Shown here piece by piece: positions 35,301-40,634 of a DNA stretch of 44,029 bases. Source of the DNA: a virus; IMG/VR virus record IMGVR_UViG_3300030102_005211, positions 1 through 44,029 of that record. One strand, given 5' to 3'. Position 1 is the stretch's first letter. Each line of letters starts with the position of its first letter. Below the pieces are notes generated by a model that was not told the DNA's origin, searched no databases, and was given only the letters and a program-made list of their open reading frames with translations. The position numbers were made by a program, and so were the translations under genes.

Positions 35301-36105
35301 GTTCAGTTTAGATTTAACTTACCTTAATCCATTCTCCGTAGTAGCTGACCCCATAGCTCGCGCAGGTGAACAGTTGTTTAGGGGCGAACCATTGGCGGCT
35401 GTGTGGGCGTTGAGAAGATTGTTCGAGCCTTACGTCAGTGAACAGATACTCGCTAAATCTGTCACTCAGGTTGTATTCAACAAAAATGACTATGACCAGA
35501 AAATAATGTATGGAGATGATGTCGCTAAAAACATTAGCAGAGCCTTTCTCCACATCTGGGAGCAAGCATATGAGCCTAGATCCTTTACTAAGTTGAAGGC
35601 TTCCATAAACGCCGCATTGGGTGACTCCACAGAACACCTGTCCAGCCCACTTGGTGTGATATTCAGTGAGTTCCTGCCAGTGAAACCACACAAAGTAGAC
35701 TTATCTAAAAGCTTGAGAAACTATTTAAGAGAACACACGGGTGCATACAGAGACATCAACAATAAGTTTAATAGGCTACTCTCCAAAAACCTGACTGACG
35801 GGCAAATAGAAGATATCTACGACGACATTTTAAAAACAAGAGAGTTCCTGAACAATGACTTCCGCAAAACCCTGCGTGGATACAAGGGACTTGGAATGTC
35901 GTGGAGGGAAATACATGCGCAAGCAAAAGCGAAAGGCGTAAGTAAAGAAAGGCTAAAGCTTAATTACAGTGGGTTCATGAACCGTCCAGTGCTTTCCCCT
36001 TTCATTCAGGATAAACTCAAGGCACTTCCCCAAGGGAGGGACAGGATCAGGAAAGTTTCACGCTACGCGCAGAAATATAATAGATACATTTCACTAGACG
36101 ATTAA
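23311..36105 (+). CDS. Giant polyvalent/ejection protein, 4264 aa, multi-module
   Basis: One uninterrupted reading frame of 12.8 kb. Regions in order: 1-500 helical; 505-760 with hydrophobic Ala/Gly-rich segments (571-600, 719-742); 870-1650 helical/charged; 1650-1840 a zincin with H1701-E-Y-I-H1705 and a NTEEF helix near 1756-1760; 1847-2127 a second zincin-like region with EEIAH (1939-1943); 2128-2843 a module with WYED (2198-2201), SPQT (2228-2231) and D2322 in VDMWVYRALG; 2844-3186 a module with PCAATKP (2964-2970), SEPLGVVP (3017-3024) and YD (3034-3035); 3187-4264 a long helical region with hydrophobic stretches near 3691-3730 and 3946-3966. This is the architecture of phage polyvalent proteins with large-polyvalent-protein-associated domains, delivered with DNA and acting in the new host. 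The end resembles the LPD38 type. A motif R-L-[QA]-S-[RS]-[FWY]-G stands at the module borders. Confidence 0.8.
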   Translation: MTDQSTTPTTPSFVETPYSEWASTNVYEDPIESYGRYAEHVRKEYLGAGKYTEQVEQELSYNVAATLSEQGFLTADNQEQVAARLDSFGKPDLLAQAKQLIENPSVGVVSLPDAVLLEKAKQEGRSLASIREDAGQDLKKLSEFVTGSELGEEFSEEAITEAREAVRNVSQKLYTELYKRGEINAAVYEDKEGNEIFIGGRIPAGMSEKDVLEQSAGYGVRPQHLFNLRHQRKQLPHTGNLMRHEVQERQLAQVEVESIIAKANPRTQAMLWGLAKEYGTRTTWDWGDKLNHSLTDGFGDAFRAVRVGWNWLTGDTEEENELRRKDRLDLLREEYEADTDRARNELILDLQKQTNYSRDVLEDVVHDITVKYAYEGDRKNKVSPFLRYTDNEDELGQNVHKTRYNGAFVAEQLSLLPKKFSQALDQAGLSAEQKEFAESQRQFAVANNFERASNALFKDDGLSEEWGEYLLAGRHKGLTNSQILEGFAEDADFSKVWHRISGVGSSIWEGITSIVYGVAAAFESEWGQKGLVSIQENNAHARQVASIFGMEMGAGQDFMEAIAPMMADATLTAVLTALTVPTAGTSTAAAAGYLGAKTTATASARAIISAGFRGSLKLTGKETVEEAAERIFKGGVLKGATKERTLSIIKAYNGQLAKKLGIGAASFIPAATRSGANTYGAVFKTVEDDLTLKHKNEDGTWEEGWSEERVKTEAHDAALGGAITGGIITGVLTAGMGAMGKGGLESSFLKGMSFRQVHLIKSNILGRNVGKKVFRDLLAKSLSKITRKHFLVEAPTGFLKSALHEAVEEGLDEFFNTLVTDAYTNENTSMFDRLIQTWHGFVLGAAMGGAGNLVSKAAKNIAPSRFLDRSAAARMERMVFEQYEKDAAEQGVEALRAAGAPVTANEVERVVRQYARAERPALTEPTLGELSDEVEQDVLDDAQDVASESTEEVSQQQLNEINAELQLKLNPESVDRENKKVDTASKQQPSVDPAVAGSEAATEIVSDEEGDATTGLQNITASHAAKNINLELKEEYELLLQEIDQKEEKYRKMELRLMQTSDSAHDRFKREMSIAEREGRIFSPAKATFLRKEALKRFEENVKAQQKSDKKGVTREDADALDLLAAGGYPHNLTIEQLDKLGVDTENIDKVSLRSLTKELLRKVRKLFPIIPKSMPEGGASIPKIYGGTGSVYVSSDGRGVFNNDPVGMLTLLESNIAIPVSQDVINAGNINPAFRFTKRGTEWFVTDIMVRESGGLVSATTAFNRIGVLEEDYTQVSELANKLNQLRESVTIDENIKVRNPFNNKSKIKLSTLLKRSKDIGMLRKIVASDSTLNLNRDFVESTAIATSLDMQIAVYEYAVSVNNNQDVGPNVFIVPEIRRKHGNFFAKQQIARKKKAKRDLASIINPDTTLHRTDGFDVEVNGEDSAYVPPRANPLPPIPESKISEYIGNLHDVASAALESDADMLTSAKNMLNEEVHGGKDVTWDYTPSQVFNELVHFFAKGNSVGNQRAVDFQAMLKANRFNNAQTLRKSLKLLALSSPTIESSPSKDSGYLDLIREELSQLVGSDYDVTTNHAIDFFKDIQKAVKIFHQRAVVNGRSMRVNAAINRAEIDELGLVDGDADSVITALEKIAAGKSRGQAIIAKLLLTNKEFIKSVKFFITGSSAEYAGAFYVDGNGVRNVVINPARSSARGVADTLLHEYIHAFTSRILDTPAEARTVAENNAISRIDGLIKILRSRAARENTPAGVMHGLKNTEEFIAALLTSPKFQAYVKGIKTLQGERNFLQRVIDAISRLFATPDAAFQQAMQDALDLTQNSRATEPENESGFGNQVASKVNGAQVRRSRLASSFGMAEDIAANEALDNAAEEYFAWAVSYVPAEINVVMDNSTDVIAEWDGATQSIIFNGRRAAGKINKIVAEAGGKPIRREHILAAILNEEIAHSASFAQLSQAQIDAIIDGLSNQDARRTIEQYYPENERADAIARLESEDADVSRAEKFILAEEGLRIHAQKVLRGAETNEQINFLLENPSLIETFKQYLKNFLTKITYHRELKDVSPEMRNAVNSIVKEIRAMEMRYRLSPNGIHFDINNPEAALQQLLKQVDMRNSAVLDQDEMEDLGEGVDSPTLQSRWGADAGTDLSMDSFKVNAYPQELRLFKTKEGKLKGAPPQVKSSQDVTKLMTRLKKLTIEGSVGRYWYEDAAKKILEITNGDVVEAEKFIALLAIYSPQTGVEVNTYFAVRAYEQHANGVSREDYGVKTRVQDDKAIAVLYDGKPWAGRKTDNFYKNLMFHIVSEASPDQLASMQIDDAFLKDLQQPVTVDMWVYRALGYDTIGLTDAKGQGAFGFSEKLINRLAYALNENLPVGADPYQAHQIQAMIWTAIKARSEQKDVKKKTEAQSIKAGDLVYKTGAKGKRVRTFPSKEAERKHQLRWTRNALAAEGVDFIEASRSFDYFVNSMGLTATWEVIASEETEIGKRLAAMSLEEKMAFTEQAMQLIVDPTTGEDTLARDLGIAISTARMSMGGYAGGVTPNVLSTLYPNKPSGEYDDDAIRAYARALQFIFMQDAVPWVRYVKSNNQDVHYRVIRDGKAIQGGAKLATQEEAQRLSQEKNAKIDAPQVVKVEGGYQILNSEGSPYKLKSKQTKKMEEVPIFKPDEDTLRSEHQDDDGNFEDGWDEARVLKEADSNAQSAAEEFANRTILTYVAGNDQSHGFILTFDEDLTSEKEQEIQDTLGEIHPDLGFTKIDSNQVTVINFKIDYKDMLPELTDGAFATKLAEKYEKEATFEKIATVGEYGYHDWNSDPEGDVILSLSPRFTPDIQEGVRNRRERFLQISSDTEGRVTPRLQSRFGADFVLSKLNKAEQDQLGGQRMTPTGKPMTGTVVSKQNIAKIWQQGFEKSKRRYDKAKERLEEDGIYLPELTIDRYAPTPASTLELFKLPDIAQWHSDMANFVIPEGYDTIAFVPCAATKPWCGATDAKTLQSKAHRMLYPSYNRIREMFDDGAVGKNFKRVYFVTISEPLGVVPQDRWHNFPTYDNSGLFTDASQQSGFSTQYWLDLPKDKGGTGSKQLLPFDEKAFDQAIDTLGEVISNFVQTNKKNNPNLNVISFVKDDKTKGSHELMVESASKFAGQDIVPAQNNYAKRAESGTAPEALLKTVLGLEGQVEYDPNFVVDRAQIIAKSPLPTQPRLQSRYGAGSYIPSELDADSVDFSSWIETLEIPLMGVGTYKSPSKMWRMFTGYADRDIMRFKEERDAFISTAKKRVEEFKEKHDRIIKEEEKERNITIPPELISRASGSNRGSQLSDAQLESVEAQFNKERSAANREADLKVRESKLALAESNKVANAKKLRRQNHAELIADRNEALKTLLMVSPKAHALILDMRKLTDELSKIGNSLFSGFLNRKEEFKATFDGNGGIYITRRYRMFEDVDFIKQVSDEKDPTYATEREDAINFFADQYMDYHTAELMKNEMLTESEARAQVEADLHSRGSNARSMGDDMMKEFINAYEKNAVKHELEIYEGADGGRSIILNEKKFKAGALKALVNNLNSKKNIPSPLRKLLGEYGDEAGVSNISHTILKTASIMANQAFFNRVVEHGTKGSKPWLITREAYVEDLQKKPEDRQYANWDTLKGDEGELDWNPLKGYYASPEVLKDFRDLIALNRKDAVTKDVTSDTEYLFHSFGKFLHRATGLSLAAKTLGSVGFYVRNMMGNAMFFGPMQGYYGGIGKMFGEIGGVAGVSSALRESSMIVRAAKGSLAEMSSELSVLETLNVWGDEMEAGALRDLLTGKMTTVDVENKIAKLAKDHGGKVKKGYDSAVKLATRLASAMDAYYKIGLYEFELETLIEAAKADSPNGKYKRLLKSDGTPSTDMKRAAAIKVKRTSQSYSQAPPLIKALTRSSAGLLIAPYVRFAAEIPRVIGNTYSLMKEEKNDPNPVIRKRGLKRRRGVMATTSFTFGLPVLLKLLAGIGEDEDEALRKGLPPYLRGHTFFYIPLGEDDLFSLDLTYLNPFSVVADPIARAGEQLFRGEPLAAVWALRRLFEPYVSEQILAKSVTQVVFNKNDYDQKIMYGDDVAKNISRAFLHIWEQAYEPRSFTKLKASINAALGDSTEHLSSPLGVIFSEFLPVKPHKVDLSKSLRNYLREHTGAYRDINNKFNRLLSKNLTDGQIEDIYDDILKTREFLNNDFRKTLRGYKGLGMSWREIHAQAKAKGVSKERLKLNYSGFMNRPVLSPFIQDKLKALPQGRDRIRKVSRYAQKYNRYISLDD

Positions 36106-36117
36106 ACACAAACTACT

Positions 36118-36297
36118 ATGAACAAAAAAGATTTTAAACCGCACATGATGTATCACCCCAAGACAGGGAAAGGGGTTCAGGCTACAAGTTACAAGAAGCA
36201 CCTTGAGTTAAAAGAGAAGGGATATACACACAGCAAACCGACTAAGCGTAAGTCGTTTACTGAGGCTGTAAATAAGCGGATGGGAGGACGCTATTAA
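36118..36297 (+). CDS. Small basic protein, 59 aa
   Basis: Lys-rich soluble protein (MNKKDFKPHMMYHPKTGKGV..., YKKHLELKEKGYTHSKP) ending in KRMGGRY. Starts 12 nt after the giant gene's stop; the next gene starts one base after its own stop. Small basic proteins with an MYHPKTGKG-type N-terminus are recurrent in phages near virion genes and may bind nucleic acid, but this is a resemblance seen by eye, not an assigned family. Confidence 0.6.
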   Translation: MNKKDFKPHMMYHPKTGKGVQATSYKKHLELKEKGYTHSKPTKRKSFTEAVNKRMGGRY

Positions 36298-36298
36298 A

Positions 36299-36604
36299 AT
36301 GAAAGGCATAGACTCAAAATTTTTAGTTTCACTGCTTATCGGTTTAGCGGTGCAAGCAGGGGGCATCGTTTGGTGGGCAAGCAACCTACAAAGCTCCGTT
36401 CAACACAACGATTTTCAAATCCAGATGATGGCAAAGGATGTGGAGAAGCACTCAATTTTTGTGCGCGATTGGCCAGCAGGAAAGTGGGGAAGCGGAAGTC
36501 TGCCCGATGACGTTAGGCAGAACTTAAAGATATCCATGCTGGAACTAGACGTTGAGAAGATAATGGAGAAGCTCCACAACGGAAGTGCCCCTAAACAGGA
36601 CTAA
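36299..36604 (+). CDS. N-terminally anchored membrane protein, 101 aa
   Basis: One membrane segment at about residues 8-29 (FLVSLLIGLAVQAGGIVWWASNL), followed by a periplasmic-type or cytoplasmic helical domain (NDFQIQMMAKDVEKHSIFVRD; LKISMLELDVEKIMEKL). The layout is like i-spanins or phage membrane proteins with a coiled-coil tail. Its stop overlaps by 4 nt the stop of the convergent GH24 lysozyme gene (CTAA). Placing a membrane protein against a lysozyme hints at a lysis or ejection role, but a complete spanin pair already exists at 9963-10284. Confidence 0.6.
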   Translation: MKGIDSKFLVSLLIGLAVQAGGIVWWASNLQSSVQHNDFQIQMMAKDVEKHSIFVRDWPAGKWGSGSLPDDVRQNLKISMLELDVEKIMEKLHNGSAPKQD

Positions 36605-37152
36605 CTGCCCGACAACCGGAACCTCTCTTCCACAGCTTCGTTGTAGGTCATTCCCAAAGACTCAGCATTACCCATGTCCACAAACGGTTGGACATATTTG
36701 TCGAAACGTGGCGCGATTCCTGACCCATCTTTCAAAGACTCCCTGTAGTCCTTGTTGTTTTTCATCTCTTTTGCGAACGCGAAATACTTCCCATCTTTTA
36801 GGTGACCGATAGCTTTGGGCGACAGTCTGTAGTAGCCCCAAAAATCAAATCCTACGATGTTTTCCTTCGCTTCTTTGCTTAGAGAATTAAAAACATCTTC
36901 GCCTAGATCCTTTTTAACGTGGGCGATCTTGGGGGCTAGATCCTTGTAGAATAGATCCAACGCTTGCTTCGGCGTGATCTTCGTGAACTTCTCATTCGGG
37001 AGGATCTTATGCCCGTAGCCAATGGTTAGTATGCCTTTACTGTCCTTGTAAGGAGTAAGGTTGGGTTTACCTCCGATAACTTCATGTAGGGCAATCGCTT
37101 TAAAATAATCCGGCTCTTCAGAACTCTTAGTTGGCATACGAGAGTTTAACAC
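36601..37152 (-). CDS. GH24-type lysozyme (muramidase), 183 aa
   Basis: Hydrolyses the MurNAc-GlcNAc bond of peptidoglycan. From the GTG at 37152 the catalytic residues are E24 (ALHEVIGG), D37 and T43 in the diagnostic Y-x-D-x-x-G-x-x-T-I-G-x-G-H segment (35-48); an ATG at 37137 would give 178 aa with the same core. It has no signal peptide or SAR-type anchor, so it needs a holin, or is carried in the virion for entry. It is the last gene of the minus-strand early block, and its stop overlaps the convergent membrane protein gene. Together with the amidase at 10451 the phage encodes two different wall-cutting activities. Confidence 0.85.
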   Translation of the reverse strand: MLNSRMPTKSSEEPDYFKAIALHEVIGGKPNLTPYKDSKGILTIGYGHKILPNEKFTKITPKQALDLFYKDLAPKIAHVKKDLGEDVFNSLSKEAKENIVGFDFWGYYRLSPKAIGHLKDGKYFAFAKEMKNNKDYRESLKDGSGIAPRFDKYVQPFVDMGNAESLGMTYNEAVEERFRLSGS

Positions 37153-37154
37153 AC

Positions 37155-37526
37155 TTAACCCTTTTTAACAATCTCCTCCACCTCCCGCTTGACCTTTTGT
37201 TTTCTAAGACCTTCCCTTGATTCTAGTAACATCGCTTTCGCTAGGATCGCATAGTTGACGATATCCTCGCACGCATCTTCAACCGATTCATCTGGCACAG
37301 ATAACACACCGTCATTCGCGAATGTCTTTATGCGTTGCAACTTGTCAATAATACGCATCAGGATTCCGGTTACAGGGTGCACTCCCAGAATCTGAGATGA
37401 CTTAAAATTAGCGAATATATCTGTCGCTTCTTTGCCGCCAGTGTAGTCGTTATTTTTTATCTCCATGACTTTACGGCATTTGTCGTGCGTCTCGTCGTGG
37501 AGTTTGAGTAGTTCTTGCAGAGTCAT
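37155..37526 (-). CDS. Nmad1/DUF1599-like protein, 123 aa
   Basis: All-helical protein of the nucleotide-modification-associated type (Nmad1, DUF1599): KNNDYTGGKEATDIFANFK, then a GILMRIIDKLQRI helix, then ESVEDACEDIVNYAILA. The acidic residues N/D/E in these helices fit the all-alpha NTP-pyrophosphatase-like fold. Family proteins occur in phages with altered bases. It overlaps the 32-aa membrane gene by ATGA and is followed directly by the lysozyme GTG. Possible role: hydrolysis or binding of modified nucleotides; the substrate is unknown. Confidence 0.8.
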   Translation of the reverse strand: MTLQELLKLHDETHDKCRKVMEIKNNDYTGGKEATDIFANFKSSQILGVHPVTGILMRIIDKLQRIKTFANDGVLSVPDESVEDACEDIVNYAILAKAMLLESREGLRKQKVKREVEEIVKKG

Positions 37527-37621
37527 AAGTGGAATATGACGGTGGTTACCGCTATGAGCAAGAAAGAGATAAGCATAAATAATCCCCCAAGCACATCTTG
37601 ATTAGTTAGTATGTCAGTCAT
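37523..37621 (-). CDS. Tiny single-pass membrane protein, 32 aa
   Basis: Starts at the ATG overlapping the 78-aa gene by 8 nt and ends in an ATGA overlap with the Nmad1 gene. It encodes a polar N-terminus (MTDILTNQDVLGG) and a strongly hydrophobic segment (LFMLISFLLIAVTTVIFHL), a full membrane span. The exact fit of both ends in the operon's overlap scheme argues that it is translated. Function unknown; perhaps a superinfection-exclusion or membrane-modulating peptide. Confidence 0.6.
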   Translation of the reverse strand: MTDILTNQDVLGGLFMLISFLLIAVTTVIFHL

Positions 37622-37850
37622 GGCTCGCCTCTTTATATTGTTTAGTTAAGTGGGTAGCTATTTGCATAGCTAGGCATTTCCCCGCTTTGTTATCCGTCAT
37701 AAGTTCAGGCCCGATTTGCTCAACGCCAGCAAAGTTAGCCCATATCGTGAACACCCTAACCGTCGTAGGTTCGATGATGCCGTTAACAACCTCCCCCTGC
37801 ATAAGGATTTTATGCGCCCCCTTGTGGTCAACTTTTCTTACGATGTGCAT
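37614..37850 (-). CDS. Hypothetical protein, 78 aa
   Basis: Soluble protein with beta strands (HIVRKVDHKGAHKILM; EPTTVRVFTIWANFAG) and a C-terminal helix (KAGKCLAMQIATHLTKQYKEA). ATG at 37850 overlaps the upstream stop (TGATG); an in-frame GTG at 37853 would give one more residue (GTGA). No family recognised. It is one of the small early-block genes of unknown role. Confidence 0.55.
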   Translation of the reverse strand: MHIVRKVDHKGAHKILMQGEVVNGIIEPTTVRVFTIWANFAGVEQIGPELMTDNKAGKCLAMQIATHLTKQYKEASHD

Positions 37851-38134
37851 CACTCAAATTCATACCGTGTTATTCTGTGCAGTTCCTCCTCAATTTTTTC
37901 AAAGGCATCTGGGTCATTGGGTGGTAGCCCAGATAGGGTAACCACGCAACGAATGAAAAACTCCAAGTGTTTTCTTTGGTGGGCACGCACACAACGAACA
38001 CTCGCTGAAGGCGCGAAAGCTATCACGCTCCACCCCGAAGGGTTCATGTCGTTGTCATCGGGTCTGGCTTTGAGTGCTAACTTAACCCCGTTAATTTCCA
38101 GTATAGCCGCAGTTGTGTTCTCAGGTTCTTTCAT
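37850..38134 (-). CDS. Hypothetical protein, 94 aa
   Basis: Soluble protein beginning MKEPENTTAAILEINGVKL, with a helical C-terminus (DPDAFEKIEEELHRITRYEFE). I chose the ATG at 38134, one base after the helicase stop; an in-frame start at 38167 would overlap that gene by 32 nt. It is rich in Cys, His and Arg in the middle (SVRCVRAHQRKHLEFFIRCVV) but without a clear zinc pattern. No family recognised. Confidence 0.5.
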   Translation of the reverse strand: MKEPENTTAAILEINGVKLALKARPDDNDMNPSGWSVIAFAPSASVRCVRAHQRKHLEFFIRCVVTLSGLPPNDPDAFEKIEEELHRITRYEFE

Positions 38135-38135
38135 T

Positions 38136-39521
38136 TTATGTATTATAATGTGTTGAATTAAACTCACATGGCTGTGAGTGATGGATTGTTTTCATGTTGT
38201 CCAGCTTGTTGCTTATAGCTTGCATCACATACTCTTCGATTGATTTGTCTGAGAGCAGTATTTTTTGCAACGCATCTGACTTTGCACCGTTCCTGTGGAT
38301 GCGCCCAATGACTTGGGCAAACTCCTTTGCGTTGAAGCTTGGGGAGATCAGCGAAAGCCTTGGTCTGTTACCCAAAGTATCGTGCAACGAGATACCAGTC
38401 CCACCTGTAGCGGCGTTGATGGCTATACAATTGACCTCATCTTTTTGGAAAGAATCAATATATTGGTTACGCTTTTCTTGGGGCGTTGACCCATCTATAA
38501 ATTCGCAACCTATTAGCGATGATAGTTCGTGTAGGCTTTCAGTGAAGTTGAGAAACACTACCACATTGTAACCCTCTTCAACTGCATCTTGAGCCATAGT
38601 TGCTATGTCCCTTACTTTGTATAACTCGCACTGTTGCCTAGCGCGTAGGATTTTAACTATGATCGGGTCTTCTTCGTCATCATTTTTAAGGTGATCTGGA
38701 ACTGTCCCATCCTCGACGTATGCTTTAACATCAGAAGGCGACATTTTAAGTTTGTTGTATGCCTTAACAATTTTGTCGTTGTTGTTAAACTCGATGGGGT
38801 CAACGAGAACTCTGTTGTCTCTAAAAGAATCGGGAAAATCAGATACAGTCAGTCCGTGCGTGTTGATGCCATACATTTTCTTCCTAAGTGTAGTTAAGGC
38901 ATATTTAGGATCACGCATTTCAAAGCCACCCCAGTGTCCTTTCTCACACTTCAGCGACCGTAGCCATTGCCAGTAGTTCGGCAAGCCCCCACGCGATTGA
39001 TCATTCGCATGCAACCGGAGCATGTAGCCCAACGGGCGCATCTCCATCGGAGTTTCACAGGGTGTCCCACTCATGCCGTGAATCCTAAACCCCTGCCTCA
39101 CCAGAGACACTAACAGGTTGGCATTTTGAGTCCACGGACCTTTAAATTTGTGAATCTCGTCAATGAGGATCAATGTTTCTGGGGGTATACCCCACTTAAA
39201 GTTTTTCTTCCCAATCTTTTTGACCCAAGGAGTGTTACCCTTACGCAGTTTCTCAACATTCAAGATAAAGAGGGGGTCAATCCCACACTCCCTAAGTTCA
39301 GACTCCCAAGTGGGGAACACAGCTTTTGGGCACAGCACGGCTACTCTATCGAACACTCGATCCGTGCCCTTCGACTTGGCCAATACCGATCTGGCTATCT
39401 GCGAACCAACAACAGTCTTGCCAGTGCCCATCTGGGAGGAGTCCAAAGTGTTGTAACCACTGATAAGTGTATCCACAAAAAACTTATGTGCCTCAGATTG
39501 TTTTGGGAACAGGGTCTTCAT
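38136..39521 (-). CDS. SNF2-like (SF2) helicase/ATPase, 461 aa
   Basis: DNA-dependent ATPase of helicase superfamily 2. Walker A MGTGKT (K35), DEIH box D121-H124, motif III SGTP, and a C-terminal lobe with motifs V (ATGGTGISLHD) and VI (QVIGRIHRNG). The first in-frame codon is a TTG at 39524; the ATG at 39521 is preferred and overlaps the methyltransferase stop (TGATG). It lacks obvious accessory domains, as is common for phage SNF2-like proteins, which are thought to remodel protein-DNA complexes or assist recombination. It directly follows a DNA methyltransferase, a pairing that resembles restriction-modification-derived gene sets, but no nuclease accompanies it. Confidence 0.85.
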   Translation of the reverse strand: MKTLFPKQSEAHKFFVDTLISGYNTLDSSQMGTGKTVVGSQIARSVLAKSKGTDRVFDRVAVLCPKAVFPTWESELRECGIDPLFILNVEKLRKGNTPWVKKIGKKNFKWGIPPETLILIDEIHKFKGPWTQNANLLVSLVRQGFRIHGMSGTPCETPMEMRPLGYMLRLHANDQSRGGLPNYWQWLRSLKCEKGHWGGFEMRDPKYALTTLRKKMYGINTHGLTVSDFPDSFRDNRVLVDPIEFNNNDKIVKAYNKLKMSPSDVKAYVEDGTVPDHLKNDDEEDPIIVKILRARQQCELYKVRDIATMAQDAVEEGYNVVVFLNFTESLHELSSLIGCEFIDGSTPQEKRNQYIDSFQKDEVNCIAINAATGGTGISLHDTLGNRPRLSLISPSFNAKEFAQVIGRIHRNGAKSDALQKILLSDKSIEEYVMQAISNKLDNMKTIHHSQPCEFNSTHYNT

Positions 39522-40366
39522 CAATTCATTATTCTCTTCTCTGCAATCTTGAAATACTCTGGGTCGAGTTCAATGCCGATGAAGTTGCGGTTGAGTTTCT
39601 TACATACAACACCCGTTGTTCCACTCCCCATGAACGGGTCAAGGACTGTGTCTCCTTCGTTGCTCCAAGAAGTGATGTGGTCGTGTGCGAGTTTGTCGGG
39701 GAATCCGGCAGGATGTGCAGTGCCATATTCAACAGAGTTGCCCCCACCGACCACATATTTCCACACATTGTTTATCTTCACTTCACCAGTGAGAGATACC
39801 CGCTTCTTTATAAAATCCCCATTCTTATTCCTTGTAAACGCTTTAACTCGTTCAGTTCTTTTGTCATTGTATTTATTACGTCTTGCTCTGTGTATAGGGT
39901 TGAAAGTTCTTGGCTTCCCTTTACTGAATATAAACATATACTCAAATGCTTGATAGTAACGATTACTACCACCCACAGGGGGAGGGTTATCCTTCAAGTA
40001 AATCATCGTGTCGTGTAAATTAAAACCACAATCTTTTGCCCACAATGCTTGCTTGAAACTTGTCCCTGTCTCACTTCCTTTGATAGTAGCATCACCGACA
40101 ACCCACACCACAACACCGCCATCTTTTGTCACTCGATACAGGTCTTGTATAGCCGCCCTCCATACATGATCACCCCATAGATCACTGTTACCGTTGTAGG
40201 TTCTGAGGTTGTCGTAGGGGGGTGAGGTTACGGTTAGGTCAACACTCCCATCTGGGGTATCCCTCATCTTCTCTAGACACTCCCCTTGTATCAACTCAAT
40301 CTTTGGTATTTTTGGGAGCGGGTTTTTCATTTTTATGGTGGGACTTGTCGTGCCAGCACTTGCCAT
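39521..40366 (-). CDS. DNA methyltransferase (N4-cytosine/N6-adenine type), 281 aa
   Basis: AdoMet-dependent amino-methyltransferase acting on exocyclic amines. Catalytic motif IV is T47-S-P-P-Y51 and the AdoMet motif I is D243-P-F-M-G-S-G-T250 near the C-terminus, the beta-class order (motif IV before motif I). SPPY is more often found in N4-cytosine enzymes, but N6-adenine cannot be excluded. The start is ATG 40366 (a TTG at 40372 precedes it; an ATG at 40330 is also possible). It has no partner restriction enzyme nearby, so a protective or regulatory (orphan) role is likely. Confidence 0.85.
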   Translation of the reverse strand: MASAGTTSPTIKMKNPLPKIPKIELIQGECLEKMRDTPDGSVDLTVTSPPYDNLRTYNGNSDLWGDHVWRAAIQDLYRVTKDGGVVVWVVGDATIKGSETGTSFKQALWAKDCGFNLHDTMIYLKDNPPPVGGSNRYYQAFEYMFIFSKGKPRTFNPIHRARRNKYNDKRTERVKAFTRNKNGDFIKKRVSLTGEVKINNVWKYVVGGGNSVEYGTAHPAGFPDKLAHDHITSWSNEGDTVLDPFMGSGTTGVVCKKLNRNFIGIELDPEYFKIAEKRIMN

Positions 40367-40378
40367 GCGCAATAGATA

Positions 40379-40633
40379 TCATCTCTGTCTAGTCTTTGTT
40401 ACTACGGTTTTACCAGACTCAGGACTCACCGTGACATCAATGTTGAATATTTCTGTGCTTTGGTTTCGTGTTATCTTTTCACACGCGGTAGCAACCCGAC
40501 GAGTTAAATACTCAGCGATGATGTTAACATCTTTTTGGGTCAGCTTGTGCGTCATCCCTTCAATTAGGTTGAGGAAATGATCTATTTTGTTTATCCGTTT
40601 TGCGGCGGTATTCTTAGCCTTTTTGTTTGCCAT
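40379..40633 (-). CDS. Hypothetical helical protein, 84 aa
   Basis: Basic N-terminus (MANKKAKNTAAKR) followed by a helix-rich core (INKIDHFLNLIEGMTHKLTQKDVNIIAEYLTRRVATACEK) and a short beta C-terminus. No membrane segment. It is one base from its upstream neighbour's stop. No family recognised; probably a small early protein. Confidence 0.55.
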   Translation of the reverse strand: MANKKAKNTAAKRINKIDHFLNLIEGMTHKLTQKDVNIIAEYLTRRVATACEKITRNQSTEIFNIDVTVSPESGKTVVTKTRQR

Positions 40634-40634
40634 G

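Noticed and set aside
23509-35693. Many minus-strand and alternate-frame ORFs of 60-300 aa within the giant gene
   Set aside because: They have low-complexity Ser/Leu-rich translations typical of antisense frames, and the forward frame has clear motifs throughout.
38136-40366. A complete restriction-modification or defence island from the methyltransferase plus SNF2-like helicase
   Set aside because: No nuclease or specificity gene accompanies them; the pair is common as separate phage genes.
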